A stretch of DNA of 39,990 nucleotides, taken from Candidatus Gastranaerophilales bacterium. Its GTDB lineage: Bacteria > Cyanobacteriota > Vampirovibrionia > Gastranaerophilales > Gastranaerophilaceae. Location: contig CALVHD010000016.1 in NCBI GenBank assembly GCA_944327245.1, forward strand, positions 1 through 39,990, given 5' to 3'. A program made the position numbers and the translations under genes. Below the pieces are notes generated by a model. That model was not told where the DNA came from and made no database searches. It was given only the letters and a program-made list of their open reading frames with translations. This document shows positions 7,970 to 16,321 of the stretch, piece by piece. The stretch's first letter is position 1; every line of letters begins with the position of its first letter.

Positions 7970-8033
7970 CATTTTAATGTAAAGGATTTATTAAGAATTG
8001 ATATTATAAGCTTATTTGTGATACATTAAAATG
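7970..8033. promoter_or_regulatory. 12-bp inverted repeat bracketing a -10 box, candidate operator
   Basis: CATTTTAATGTA at 7970-7981 is repeated in perfect inverted form as TACATTAAAATG at 8022-8033, with 40 bases between. On the minus strand a TATAAT box (8003-8008) lies between the arms, and the right arm covers the position of its -35 element (TTTTAA). The left arm falls in the leader of the TPR lipoprotein-lgt transcript. The layout would suit a regulator binding both sites, but in AT-rich DNA a chance match is possible. Confidence 0.35.
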
Positions 8034-8074
8034 TAAATCATTCAAATGATTAATTTTTTGTACGGAATTTATAA

Positions 8075-8869
8075 ATGGAAAAAGACGGTTTATTAATACT
8101 GGAATATCAAGAAAATTTTGCTGACAATCTATCAATGTATGCATATGGCAAAATTTTAGAAAAGAATCAAAAAAGAAAATGTTTTTATGAAAATAATACG
8201 CCTAAAAGAGTTAAATTTGAAAAAGCAATGTCTAATTTTAACCTCGATTATGGCTATATTTCAACAAACAAAGTAAATACAATCGCAAAAAATGCACTAT
8301 ACTATAATAAAATAATAATAAACGACAAAAAAATATCCTATGAAATTAAAAATAATAAATCAAATTCAAACAAAATATTAAATTTAAAACACTTTAAAAT
8401 AGACGACATTCAATATATTACCGAGGATATACTCAAATCTTTAGAGTTTAACAATTATAATTTCATAAAAAACTTCGATTTACTTGAAGAAATTTCAACA
8501 AATAATTCAATAGGCTTATATATAAACAATAACGACATAACCAGTCAAAAAGTGGATTGGGATTATATATCAAGAGCAATTTTAAGATTAAATAAATACA
8601 TTAAAAAACCAATTTTATACGTATTTACATCTAAAAATATAGAAAAAAATATCAACTCAATCATACCATTAAAATTTATAGATTTGAAAGACTGGAAAGA
8701 AGAATTTTATTTTTTAGCCACTTGCAAACATAAAATTTTAATCAATTCACCATCTTCATATTCAACAAATTTCTGGGCAATTATGCTAAACAACAAAGAT
8801 TACTACCTAAAAACTTTTGATAAAAAATTAAAGGTAAAAAACAAACCAAAAGATTGGATTGCGCTATAG
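8075..8869 (+). CDS. GT11-like glycosyltransferase homologue with degraded donor motif
   Basis: A protein of 264 residues that follows the plan of family GT11 alpha-1,2-fucosyltransferases. NLSMYAYGKILEK (18-30) matches 'NQxFQYAxGxxLA', KPILYVFTSKNIE (178-190) matches the 'xxFYIFSDD' strand, and EEFYFLATCKHKILINSPSSYS (209-230) matches 'EDLxLMSxCKHxIxANSSFSWW', followed by AIMLN for 'AWLN'. The GDP-fucose signature HxRRGD, expected at 149-154, is instead YINNND: only the aspartate remains and both arginines are lost. The N-terminal GGLGNQ loop is also changed (LEYQENFADN). Fucosyltransferase activity therefore seems unlikely; it may use another donor or be inactive. It is very rich in Lys, Asn and Ile. 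The stop abuts the stop of the convergent GerMN gene with no gap. Confidence 0.65.
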   Translation: MEKDGLLILEYQENFADNLSMYAYGKILEKNQKRKCFYENNTPKRVKFEKAMSNFNLDYGYISTNKVNTIAKNALYYNKIIINDKKISYEIKNNKSNSNKILNLKHFKIDDIQYITEDILKSLEFNNYNFIKNFDLLEEISTNNSIGLYINNNDITSQKVDWDYISRAILRLNKYIKKPILYVFTSKNIEKNINSIIPLKFIDLKDWKEEFYFLATCKHKILINSPSSYSTNFWAIMLNNKDYYLKTFDKKLKVKNKPKDWIAL

Positions 8870-9502
8870 CTAGTCAAGTGGCTGCTTTATGTAAACACCA
8901 TCTCCGCCAAGATATTCAACCTGCTGCCCATCAATATAAAGATAAACGTTTTTATTAGGTTCATATAGTTTAATTGTCTTAGATAATTGCAAAACACGAT
9001 TTTCGATGCTTTGTGTTCCGCCGCCGTTACCAAAATTTGATGAAAGATTTACTATAATATTTTTTCCTTGATTTTTAACAGAAATTAAGTCTACATTAGG
9101 AGGAATTTCAGAATAATATCCATTCTTAGTTTCAGAAATAATAGGACCTCTCAACAAGATATTGACTGCCTTATTTAGAGTAATTTGTTCATTATATTTA
9201 CGTTTAACAACATCTAATTTACCGCTTTTATTAAAAAAATAAACTTTTGAATAATATACGGCGTTATTTGTTTTTTGTACATTTTGTTTATTTTCATTAT
9301 TCTTAGGTGTTTGCATTTCTTGTGGTTCAATTGGCACATTAACATTCTGATTTTCGGCCTTGGTACTATGAAGCCCAAAAATCGGATTATTTGACGAAAG
9401 TTTAAGCCCGCTATAGCTGTCTGTTGAAACATATTGATAAAACAAAAATCCCAAAGCAGCAATCAAGCAAATAATAAAAGTTTTGAAAAAAGTATTCATC
9501 AT
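8870..9502 (-). CDS. Membrane-anchored GerMN-domain protein
   Basis: A protein of 210 residues. Residues 5-25 form an N-terminal membrane anchor, 26-80 a polar Asn/Gln/Pro-rich linker, and 84-205 a GerMN domain: VYFFNKSGKLDVVKRK, AVNILLRGP, a PPNVDLISV strand, then IIVNLSSNF, and ENRVLQLSKTI with VYLYIDGQQVE and the final LGGDG. GerMN is known from spore germination protein GerM and from envelope proteins of many non-sporulating bacteria, where it probably binds something in the periplasm or cell wall. No other sporulation gene is present. The first ATG overlaps the truB stop by one base and has AAGGA 7 bases upstream, so it is the last gene of the infB-rbfA-truB operon. A second ATG directly after it is equally possible. 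Confidence 0.85.
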   Translation of the reverse strand: MMNTFFKTFIICLIAALGFLFYQYVSTDSYSGLKLSSNNPIFGLHSTKAENQNVNVPIEPQEMQTPKNNENKQNVQKTNNAVYYSKVYFFNKSGKLDVVKRKYNEQITLNKAVNILLRGPIISETKNGYYSEIPPNVDLISVKNQGKNIIVNLSSNFGNGGGTQSIENRVLQLSKTIKLYEPNKNVYLYIDGQQVEYLGGDGVYIKQPLD

Positions 9503-10350
9503 TAAATATCCTTAAAAATCTTCTTAGGCTTAATTAAATTATCTGACAAAACGGCAATTGATACAAGTTTGTTATTTTTTGTTAAAAGAATTTTTTCACT
9601 GCATATATTACCTATATTATTACTTATAAAATTTCCATGGATAATTTTTTCATATTCATAATCACTGAGCTCATATTTGGCAAATTCAAGTACATCAATT
9701 GGATTAATACAAACATAATTTTCATCATCAAGATTATTTGCCTTTTCATACAAAAAACTGCCTGCCTTTGTTCTTTTTAATTCGGTTAAGTATGCACCAC
9801 AAGACAATTTTTGACCCAAATCATTTGCAAAAGAACGTATATATGTGCCTTTTTTGCAATTGATTTTTAATTTAACTTCATCAAATCCGTTAAAATTAAG
9901 CAATTCAATTGAATAAATTTCAACTTCACGCCCAAAATCCTCTATATTAAAATCAACATTGCTTCGGGCTAAATCACATAATTTTTTGCCATTATATTTT
10001 ATAGCAGAATATTTTGGAGGAAGCTGAATAGTTTTACCCAAAAAAGAATTTAAAGAACTCTTTAAATAATTTAATGAAAATTCAGGCTTTTTAACAAATA
10101 TTTTATCTCCTTCATCATCAAAAGTAGTTGTAATATACCCAAACTTCAAATTTGCAATATACTCTTTATCAGATGGTAAAAATTCTAATAGTTTTGTTGC
10201 TGACCCAACGCCAATTTGCATCACACCTGACGCCAGAGGATCAAGAGTACCCGAATGACCAATTTGGCGAATTTTCAATCTTTTTCTTAAATATCTGATA
10301 ACGTCAAATGAAGTTATTCCTTTTGGCTTAATAATATTCAAAAAATACAT
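9502..10350 (-). CDS. truB: tRNA pseudouridine(55) synthase
   Basis: Makes pseudouridine at position 55 in the T-loop of nearly all tRNAs. The N-terminus (LNIIKPKGITSFDVIRYLR) and the catalytic motif GHSGTLDPLASGVM with nucleophile Asp37 are classical, followed by the KEYIANLKFGYITTTFDDEG segment, PPKYSAIKYNGKKL and the KGTYIRSFANDLG motif. At 282 residues it is of normal size with a short PUA-like C-terminal region. The ATG directly follows the rbfA stop with no gap and the gene's own stop overlaps the next start, so translation is coupled along the operon. Confidence 0.97.
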   Translation of the reverse strand: MYFLNIIKPKGITSFDVIRYLRKRLKIRQIGHSGTLDPLASGVMQIGVGSATKLLEFLPSDKEYIANLKFGYITTTFDDEGDKIFVKKPEFSLNYLKSSLNSFLGKTIQLPPKYSAIKYNGKKLCDLARSNVDFNIEDFGREVEIYSIELLNFNGFDEVKLKINCKKGTYIRSFANDLGQKLSCGAYLTELKRTKAGSFLYEKANNLDDENYVCINPIDVLEFAKYELSDYEYEKIIHGNFISNNIGNICSEKILLTKNNKLVSIAVLSDNLIKPKKIFKDI

Positions 10351-10701
10351 CTAAATTTCGCCACGTTCGATTTTGTTAATTAAATCCATCATTTTTGCGC
10401 CATGTTCTAAAGAATTATCCAATATAAACAATAGAGTCGGAGTTTTTCTTAATCTAATTCTTTTTCCAACTTCATGACGAATTAATCCTGTATGACGCTC
10501 AAGAGCTTTAGCTGTCTTTGTCTTTTGCTCATCAGATCCATAAACACTATAAAATACTCTGGCAGCAGAATTATCAGATGACACATCAACATCAACAATT
10601 GATACAATACCTGAAATTGCAGGGTCTTTAACTTCACGAAATATAATATCAGATATTTCTCTCATTAAAGCTTTTCTAACACGATCATTTCTTAAAGACA
10701 T
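10351..10701 (-). CDS. rbfA: 30S ribosome-binding factor A
   Basis: A KH-type II RNA-binding protein of 116 residues that helps mature the 5' end of 16S rRNA in the small subunit and is important in the cold. The signature runs RVRKALMREISDIIFREVKDP at the N-terminus (two helices), then the strand VSIVDVDVSSDNSAARVFYSV, GLIRHEVGKRIRLRKTPTLLF and LEHGAKMMDLI at the C-terminus. It lies 18 bases after infB and abuts truB. The infB-rbfA-truB order is widespread in bacteria. The ribosome binding site is weak, consistent with coupling to infB. Confidence 0.96.
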   Translation of the reverse strand: MSLRNDRVRKALMREISDIIFREVKDPAISGIVSIVDVDVSSDNSAARVFYSVYGSDEQKTKTAKALERHTGLIRHEVGKRIRLRKTPTLLFILDNSLEHGAKMMDLINKIERGEI

Positions 10702-10719
10702 AATATTTTAACTTTCATT

Positions 10720-13215
10720 TTAAACCAATGTTTGAGGTTCTACCTCTTTTGTAGTAGATACTTCAATTATATCGCCAACTTGAATATCATTAAATTTAGA
10801 AAATGATATACCGCACTCAAAGCCTTCTTTAACTTCTTTAACATCATCTTTAAAACGTTTCAATTGATCAATTTCGCCTTTGAAAATGACTTCTCCGTTT
10901 CTGATTAATTGAGCAGTTTTAGAACGTACAATCTTGCCTTCTGTTACATAACAACCGGCAATTCTTGTTGTTTTTCCAATTGTAAACACTGCTCTAACTT
11001 CCGCTTTACCAAGTTCAACATCTTCAATTTCAGGAGATAATAATGACAACATAGTCTTTTCAATATCTTCAAGAACTTGATAAATAATATCATACTTCTT
11101 GATTTTTACTCCCTCTTTTTGGGCTGAAATTAATGCATTTGCATCTTCTTTAACTGTGAAACCAAGAATAATTGCATTTGAAGCACTTGCTAACATTACA
11201 TCCGCTTCAGATATATCGCCAACACCAACATGCACAATTTTTGGAACAACTTTTGAAGATTTTACATTTTGTATTGCATGTGAAACAGCTTCAGCAGAGC
11301 CATTTGTATTTGCTTTTATTATCAAGTTCAAATTAGTTACTTCATTATCAGTCATTGCTTCTTTTTGTACATGGGCTGCAGTCATAGCTTCCAGTCTGGT
11401 TGAACGTTCTTTTTGCTTACGTTGTTCAACAATATGCTTCATTTCTTTTTCGTTTTTAACAACTTCAAATAAATCACCTGCTTGAGGAACTTCATTCAAT
11501 CCCAGTATCTCAACAGGAGTTGAAGGTCCCGCAGTGCGAACACGTTTACCTGAATCATCCAATAAAGCTCTTACTTTTCCTCCAACTGTACCTGCTACTA
11601 TTGAATCACCAACTTTTAAAGTACCGTTTTGTACAAGCATTGTTGCAACAGGCCCTTTGCCCTTATCTAAATTAGCTTCAATTATAACACCTGAAGCAGG
11701 GCATTTTTCAACTGCTTTAAGCTCTTGCATATCAGCAACAAGAAGAATATATTCCAATAATTCATCAATTCCTGTTTTTTGTAACGCGGAAACAGGTACA
11801 CAGATTGTATCGCCGCCCCATTTTTCAGGAATTAAATTATGTTCAGTCAATTCCTGTAATACTTTATCAGGATTTGCATCCGGTTTATCCATTTTATTTA
11901 TAGCTACTATTATGGGTACACCGGCAGAACGGGCATGGGAAATACTTTCAACAGTTTGCGGCATAACACCGTCATCTGCGGCAACAACCAAGACTGCAAT
12001 ATCAGTAGATTGCGCGCCCCTTAAACGCATTTGTGTAAAAGCTTCGTGCCCCGGAGTATCAATAAAAACAATTTTTCTCTTATCAAGCCAAACTGTATAA
12101 GCACCAATGCTTTGTGTAATACCGCCAACTTCTGTATGAACAATCTTGTGTTTTGAAGCACGAATTGAATCAAGAAGAGTTGTTTTACCATGGTCAACAT
12201 GACCCATTACGGTAACAACCGGTGCTCTTTTTACAATATCCTCAGGCTTTGCATTTAAAAGATATTTATTAACTTCTTCTTTTTCTTCTTCTTGAGCAAT
12301 AAACGCTTCTAAATCTTCTTCAAGGACTTCAAGATTGAAATTTTGGGCAACTTTTTTTGCTGTATCGGTATCTATAGGAGTATTGACAGTAACCATTATA
12401 CCTTCAAGCATTAAAAACTTAATTATTTCTGCCGGAGTTTTTTTAATTTTGTCACTCAATTCGCCAACTGTCATTGGTCTATCGATAACAACAGAGGTAA
12501 CTTGTTCAACTTGAGCTGTTTCTTGCGTGTGTTTTTTGTGTTTATTTTGAACCGTTTTTTCTAAACTGATTCTTTCTTGCTCTTCTCTTTTGTTTGAATT
12601 GTTATAATCTTTTTTCTTTTTTTTGCCGCCACGTGATTGATTTGCATACATTTCTTGTGAAATTATATGTCTTTTAATAGGCTGATTTTGCTGCGGCTCA
12701 CGCTGAGGCTTTTGTTTTTTTTCAGGCTTGTCCTGCTTTTGCTCAGGATTTTTAACAGGTTTTGAAAAATTCTTTCTTGTCATTGAAGGCAAACTTGAAA
12801 GTTTATCTGTAGAATTAACTATCTGTTTTTGTTTTATTGGATTTTGCTCTTTTGTTTCTTGTTTTGGTTCAGCCTGAACCTGTTCTTTTTTAATTTCATT
12901 TTTCCTTTCGTTAACCTTTGAAGCGCTGCGAACAATTTCCAACTTTGAAACAGTTTTGATAGTAGGTGTTTTTTCTTCAACAGTTTGATTTGAAGAAATC
13001 TCATCTGTCTGTTTTTGTTTTTTAACAACAAAAGCTTTAGGCTTGTTTCCGGATTTTTGCGGAGCCTTGTCATAAAGAGCTTTAATTTTTGAAATATAAG
13101 CATCTCCAACTGTAGAACTGTGTGACTTTAAAGATAGACCAAGAGCATCGTTTGCTCTTTCAATTAATTCTTTGGAAGTTATATTTAATTCTTTTGCAAG
13201 TTCGTGTACTCTCAT
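10720..13215 (-). CDS. infB: Translation initiation factor IF-2
   Basis: GTPase that places initiator tRNA on the 30S subunit and promotes 50S joining. The protein is 831 residues. An IF2_N domain lies at 1-50 (VHELAKELNITSKELIERA), then a low-complexity Lys/Gln/Pro-rich linker to about 235 that ends with a second IF2_N-like helix bundle (VGELSDKIKKTPAEIIKFLM). The GTPase domain follows: GHVDHGKT at 338-345, GGITQSIGAY at 364-373, DTPGH at 386-390 and NKMD at 440-443. Domains II-IV follow to the end. It is headed by a good promoter at 13237-13266, and GGAG lies 4 bases before the ATG. nusA, often upstream, is not in this window. Confidence 0.98.
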   Translation of the reverse strand: MRVHELAKELNITSKELIERANDALGLSLKSHSSTVGDAYISKIKALYDKAPQKSGNKPKAFVVKKQKQTDEISSNQTVEEKTPTIKTVSKLEIVRSASKVNERKNEIKKEQVQAEPKQETKEQNPIKQKQIVNSTDKLSSLPSMTRKNFSKPVKNPEQKQDKPEKKQKPQREPQQNQPIKRHIISQEMYANQSRGGKKKKKDYNNSNKREEQERISLEKTVQNKHKKHTQETAQVEQVTSVVIDRPMTVGELSDKIKKTPAEIIKFLMLEGIMVTVNTPIDTDTAKKVAQNFNLEVLEEDLEAFIAQEEEKEEVNKYLLNAKPEDIVKRAPVVTVMGHVDHGKTTLLDSIRASKHKIVHTEVGGITQSIGAYTVWLDKRKIVFIDTPGHEAFTQMRLRGAQSTDIAVLVVAADDGVMPQTVESISHARSAGVPIIVAINKMDKPDANPDKVLQELTEHNLIPEKWGGDTICVPVSALQKTGIDELLEYILLVADMQELKAVEKCPASGVIIEANLDKGKGPVATMLVQNGTLKVGDSIVAGTVGGKVRALLDDSGKRVRTAGPSTPVEILGLNEVPQAGDLFEVVKNEKEMKHIVEQRKQKERSTRLEAMTAAHVQKEAMTDNEVTNLNLIIKANTNGSAEAVSHAIQNVKSSKVVPKIVHVGVGDISEADVMLASASNAIILGFTVKEDANALISAQKEGVKIKKYDIIYQVLEDIEKTMLSLLSPEIEDVELGKAEVRAVFTIGKTTRIAGCYVTEGKIVRSKTAQLIRNGEVIFKGEIDQLKRFKDDVKEVKEGFECGISFSKFNDIQVGDIIEVSTTKEVEPQTLV

Positions 13216-13236
13216 AGCGCTCCATTTTATCTTCGG

Positions 13237-13266
13237 ATTATATTACTTATTTATAAAATAACACAA
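13237..13266 (-). promoter_or_regulatory. Promoter of the infB-rbfA-truB-GerMN operon
   Basis: On the minus strand TTGTGT (13261-13266), 18 bases, then a perfect TATAAT (13237-13242). The predicted RNA start is near 13230, about 15 bases before the infB ATG at 13215, leaving just room for its GGAG site. This separates infB from the upstream TPR gene although they lie on the same strand. Confidence 0.7.
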
Positions 13267-13285
13267 GCATATTAATTAGTACAGC

Positions 13286-14548
13286 CTAAAAATTTAATTG
13301 GTCAATTTTAATTAGAGTCCAAGGAGCATTTTTAGTTTTCTTAGCATAAAACTTAATTATTACATCATTTTTAGATTTAACATTAATAAACCGAATATCA
13401 GACGGAAGAGATAATTTTGCTCCCTTTAGTTCATCATAAAAGCCTAAAGCATTATTATATGATACTGCTTTTTTCTCTATAGTATATATTTTGGAATTCA
13501 CAATCAATTCAACTTGTAAAAACAATGATTTTAAATCATATTTTGTATTATTTTTTATATCAAACAACAATTCATATTTATCTTTATTCGAAAATATTTT
13601 TTTAACAGGTTGAATTTTAATATTGGTAATTAAAATATCATTTTGATAAATATAATATTGAAGCAGCTGCTTTTTAAATCTTGAGAGTTTTAAAGAATAA
13701 TAATTCATCAAACCTGCTTTATTATTTTCTTTAGACTCTAAAATCAAATCATTTAACAACTTATTGTAAATATAAGGATTAACAAGATAAGGATTATTTT
13801 TAAAAGCTGAAGATATAAATCTGTCTGCTTCAACCTTGTTAAAATCAACATATATTAAACCAAGTTTATATCTTGCCAATGAAGTATCTTTAATCCTTAT
13901 TGAATTATTCAAATTTAATATTGCTTCTTGAGGATTGTTATTTGTAACATCACAATCTGCAACTTTTATATATGAATTAGCAAATTTATCCGCCATAATT
14001 TTTTCGTAATCATTATCATTCATTGCCTTAGAATATTTATATGCAACCTGATAAGCCTTGTTAGATGCCGGATACTGTTTATCCATATCAAGATTATCGC
14101 CAAGTGTTTCATATATTTTTGCTTTATACATGTTATGAAATTTATTATTTGTGCTTAATTCTTCCGCAACCGTAGCTGCAGTACCATATAAGTCATGTTT
14201 TGCACAGAATAACGCATATGAATACAAGGAAAAATCTGATCTTGCGGACTTTTTTAATGCAGAAATATAGTAATCATTTGCCTTGTCATATTCATTTAAT
14301 GATTCATAAATTTGTGCAATCTTAATATCTACCAAATAATTAGATGGTTCCTTAAAAAGCCTTTTTTCCAATTCGCTGATAGTACAGAACTTTGATAAAT
14401 TTGCCATATTTAACTCTTTTTGGTTAACTCTTTGTTCAGTGGCAAATAACAGGTTTAATTCAATACATAAAGAAAATATGAAAACGACAAATAAAGCCAA
14501 TAAAAAAGTAAAAATATATTCAGTAATATTTGAGTTTTTATTATTCAT
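13286..14548 (-). CDS. Membrane-anchored TPR protein of unknown function
   Basis: A protein of 420 residues. Residues 11-36 form one transmembrane helix (TEYIFTFLLALFVVFIFSL), not followed by a cleavage site, so it looks like a signal anchor with the rest in the periplasm. Residues 55-300 are helical repeats of TPR type (for example IAQIYESLNEYDKANDYYISALKK, then KIYETLGDNL and ARYKLGLIYVDFNK). From about 305 the sequence becomes strand-rich (ITNIKIQPVKKIF, YELLFDIKNNTKYDLKSLFLQVEL, DVIIKFYAKK). This suggests an immunoglobulin-like C-terminal domain; that reading is inference. The start overlaps the mgtC end by 8 bases, so the two are coupled. I do not recognise a named family. Confidence 0.8.
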   Translation of the reverse strand: MNNKNSNITEYIFTFLLALFVVFIFSLCIELNLLFATEQRVNQKELNMANLSKFCTISELEKRLFKEPSNYLVDIKIAQIYESLNEYDKANDYYISALKKSARSDFSLYSYALFCAKHDLYGTAATVAEELSTNNKFHNMYKAKIYETLGDNLDMDKQYPASNKAYQVAYKYSKAMNDNDYEKIMADKFANSYIKVADCDVTNNNPQEAILNLNNSIRIKDTSLARYKLGLIYVDFNKVEADRFISSAFKNNPYLVNPYIYNKLLNDLILESKENNKAGLMNYYSLKLSRFKKQLLQYYIYQNDILITNIKIQPVKKIFSNKDKYELLFDIKNNTKYDLKSLFLQVELIVNSKIYTIEKKAVSYNNALGFYDELKGAKLSLPSDIRFINVKSKNDVIIKFYAKKTKNAPWTLIKIDQLNF

Positions 14549-15239
14549 AATACTCTCTTATCTCAATAGATTCTATATTATTAACCTGTCTAAAAATATC
14601 ATTAATTTCTTTAATAGATTTTTTTGTTGAAATGACCCCGTTAAAACGAAGCTCGTTAGAATTTAAGAGTTTTTTGTTAAATTTAAAAATTTTATGAAAA
14701 TTACATTCAAAAATTTGCTGAATTTTTTCACATTCATCTAATGAAGCACAAATTGTCACTTCAAAAAGTGTATAAAATATTTTTCTTTTGGAAAGAAAAT
14801 TCTTTTCTAACCTTCTTATCAAAATTAAAACCACAAGGGTTGTAAGTGAAGCTAATAATGCTGTTATATATTCACCACATCCGCATGACATTCCGATAGC
14901 CGCACAAATCCATAAAGTCGCAGCTGTTGTAATGCCTGAAACGCTTGTACCATGACGCATAACAGTACCGGCGCCGATAAAACCAATACCAGTAATTACT
15001 TGTGCAGCAATACGAGCAGGGTCATTTGTGCCGACAACTCCTGCCACAATATGCATTTTAAATCCATATATAGATAAAATTGTAAACACACAGGCGCCTA
15101 AAGAAACTAATATGTGCGTTCTAAGACCAGCAAATTTGCCCGTTAATTCCCTTTCAATTCCCGGAATAAAAGCTAATAAGGTTGCTAGAATAATTCTAAA
15201 TAATATAATTATATTTGAATCAATATTTGATACTTCCAT
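14541..15239 (-). CDS. MgtC/SapB family membrane protein
   Basis: A protein of 232 residues. The N-terminal 145 residues form the MgtC domain with about four to five membrane helices and its conserved motifs: the GIERE turn after the first helix, GLRTHILVSLGA, the DPARIAAQVITGIGFIGAG stretch and the TTAATLWICAAIG helix. A C-terminal cytosolic region (about 155-232) has the strand-helix pattern of the ACT-like domain found in longer MgtC proteins. MgtC proteins support growth at low magnesium and modulate F-type ATP synthase in pathogens. In other bacteria the role is less clear, so only the family is stated. It lies between dppC-like and TPR genes with short gaps; a Mg-responsive leader is not visible. 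Confidence 0.9.
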   Translation of the reverse strand: MEVSNIDSNIIILFRIILATLLAFIPGIERELTGKFAGLRTHILVSLGACVFTILSIYGFKMHIVAGVVGTNDPARIAAQVITGIGFIGAGTVMRHGTSVSGITTAATLWICAAIGMSCGCGEYITALLASLTTLVVLILIRRLEKNFLSKRKIFYTLFEVTICASLDECEKIQQIFECNFHKIFKFNKKLLNSNELRFNGVISTKKSIKEINDIFRQVNNIESIEIREYYE

Positions 15240-15249
15240 CTTTTTCCCT

Positions 15250-16320
15250 TTAATTTTGTGCTTTAGGATCCAGTATATCTCTTATTTTATCGCCTAATAT
15301 ATTAAAAGACAAAACTGCAATAAAAATTAAAAATCCGGGAGTTAAGAGCCATGGACGATAAATTATATTTGCAAATTCTTGTGCTTCTCTTAACATATTT
15401 CCCCAGCTTGCATCAGGCAATTGAATACCAAGACCCAAAAAACTTAAGCCAGATTCAGCCAAAATATATGAGGGCACGGATAAAGTTATTGCAATAATAA
15501 CGTAGCTCGATGTTTGAGGCAGAATATGCTTTAATATTATTCTTGCTCTGGATGCGCCAATCGTTTCAATTGATTTGATATAGTCCTGATTTTTTATTGA
15601 TAGCACCATACCCCTGATAACTCTGGAAAATCCTGCCCAGCCAATCAATGCCAAAATAGCTGTAATTAAGGTAAACCTTTGAACTGAAGTCATATTAGAA
15701 GGGAGTATTGAAGCTAAAATAATGAGCAAATAAAAGCTGGGAACAGACATAATAGCTTCAGCACATCTCATCAATATTTTATCCGTATAACCTCCAAAAT
15801 ATCCTGAAATTCCGCCATAAACAGCACCAATCGGAAAAGATATCAAAAGAGCCAAAAAACCAATAGTAAGAGATATTCTCCCGCCAAAAAACAATCTTGA
15901 ATATACATCATGACCGTTAATATCTGTGCCCAGCAAAAATAAATTACAATCCTCAGGCTTTGAAATTAAATGTATATTTGTCTTAAAAATACCTAAAATT
16001 TTATATTCATAACCTTTTCCAAAAAGAGAAATCGGATATTTTTTTTCTCTGTTTTGCTTATATTCTATAGTTAAGTATTGTTTGTTAAAAGTTTTAGTGT
16101 AATTGTAGGTATAAGGATGTTTAACTAATTTATTATTTTTATCTATTGCATAGATATTACTTGGGGGCTGATATGCCAATTTCCTGTTTGCATATGTTGA
16201 CGGATAAAGAGCAAAAAAATCAGCAAATATAATTAATATATACATTACAACCAATACCAAAAGAGCAACAAAAGGTATTTTATCTTTTTTAATTTTAATT
16301 AAAAAATCACTAAACTTCAC
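15250..16320 (-). CDS. Peptide/nickel-type ABC transporter permease, DppC/OppC family
   Basis: An inner-membrane permease of 356 residues. An N-terminal helix (17-38) is followed by a periplasmic insert of about 100 residues, much longer than in Escherichia coli DppC. The insert carries the segments KYPISLFGKGYEYKILGIF and LFLLGTDINGHDVYSRLFFGGR typical of a known longer OppC subfamily. Five more helices follow, with the coupling-loop motif IGASRARIILKHILPQ that contacts the ATPase and the GLGIQLPDASWGNML segment. The start codon is GTG with GAGGG 6 bases upstream, 1 base after the stop of the DppB-like gene. No substrate-binding protein or ATPase gene is next to it, so the partners must be encoded elsewhere. 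Substrate cannot be read from the sequence. Confidence 0.92.
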   Translation of the reverse strand: MKFSDFLIKIKKDKIPFVALLVLVVMYILIIFADFFALYPSTYANRKLAYQPPSNIYAIDKNNKLVKHPYTYNYTKTFNKQYLTIEYKQNREKKYPISLFGKGYEYKILGIFKTNIHLISKPEDCNLFLLGTDINGHDVYSRLFFGGRISLTIGFLALLISFPIGAVYGGISGYFGGYTDKILMRCAEAIMSVPSFYLLIILASILPSNMTSVQRFTLITAILALIGWAGFSRVIRGMVLSIKNQDYIKSIETIGASRARIILKHILPQTSSYVIIAITLSVPSYILAESGLSFLGLGIQLPDASWGNMLREAQEFANIIYRPWLLTPGFLIFIAVLSFNILGDKIRDILDPKAQN

Positions 16321-16321
16321 T

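Noticed and set aside
8870-9502. GerMN domain as evidence for sporulation
   Set aside because: GerMN occurs in many non-sporulating bacteria, ftsI here lacks SpoVD-type PASTA repeats, and no spo gene is seen.
11099-12100. Long plus-strand open frames (128 and 188 codons) inside infB
   Set aside because: They lie antisense to the conserved GTPase part of infB, show no ribosome binding site and no family pattern; they are shadows caused by codon bias.
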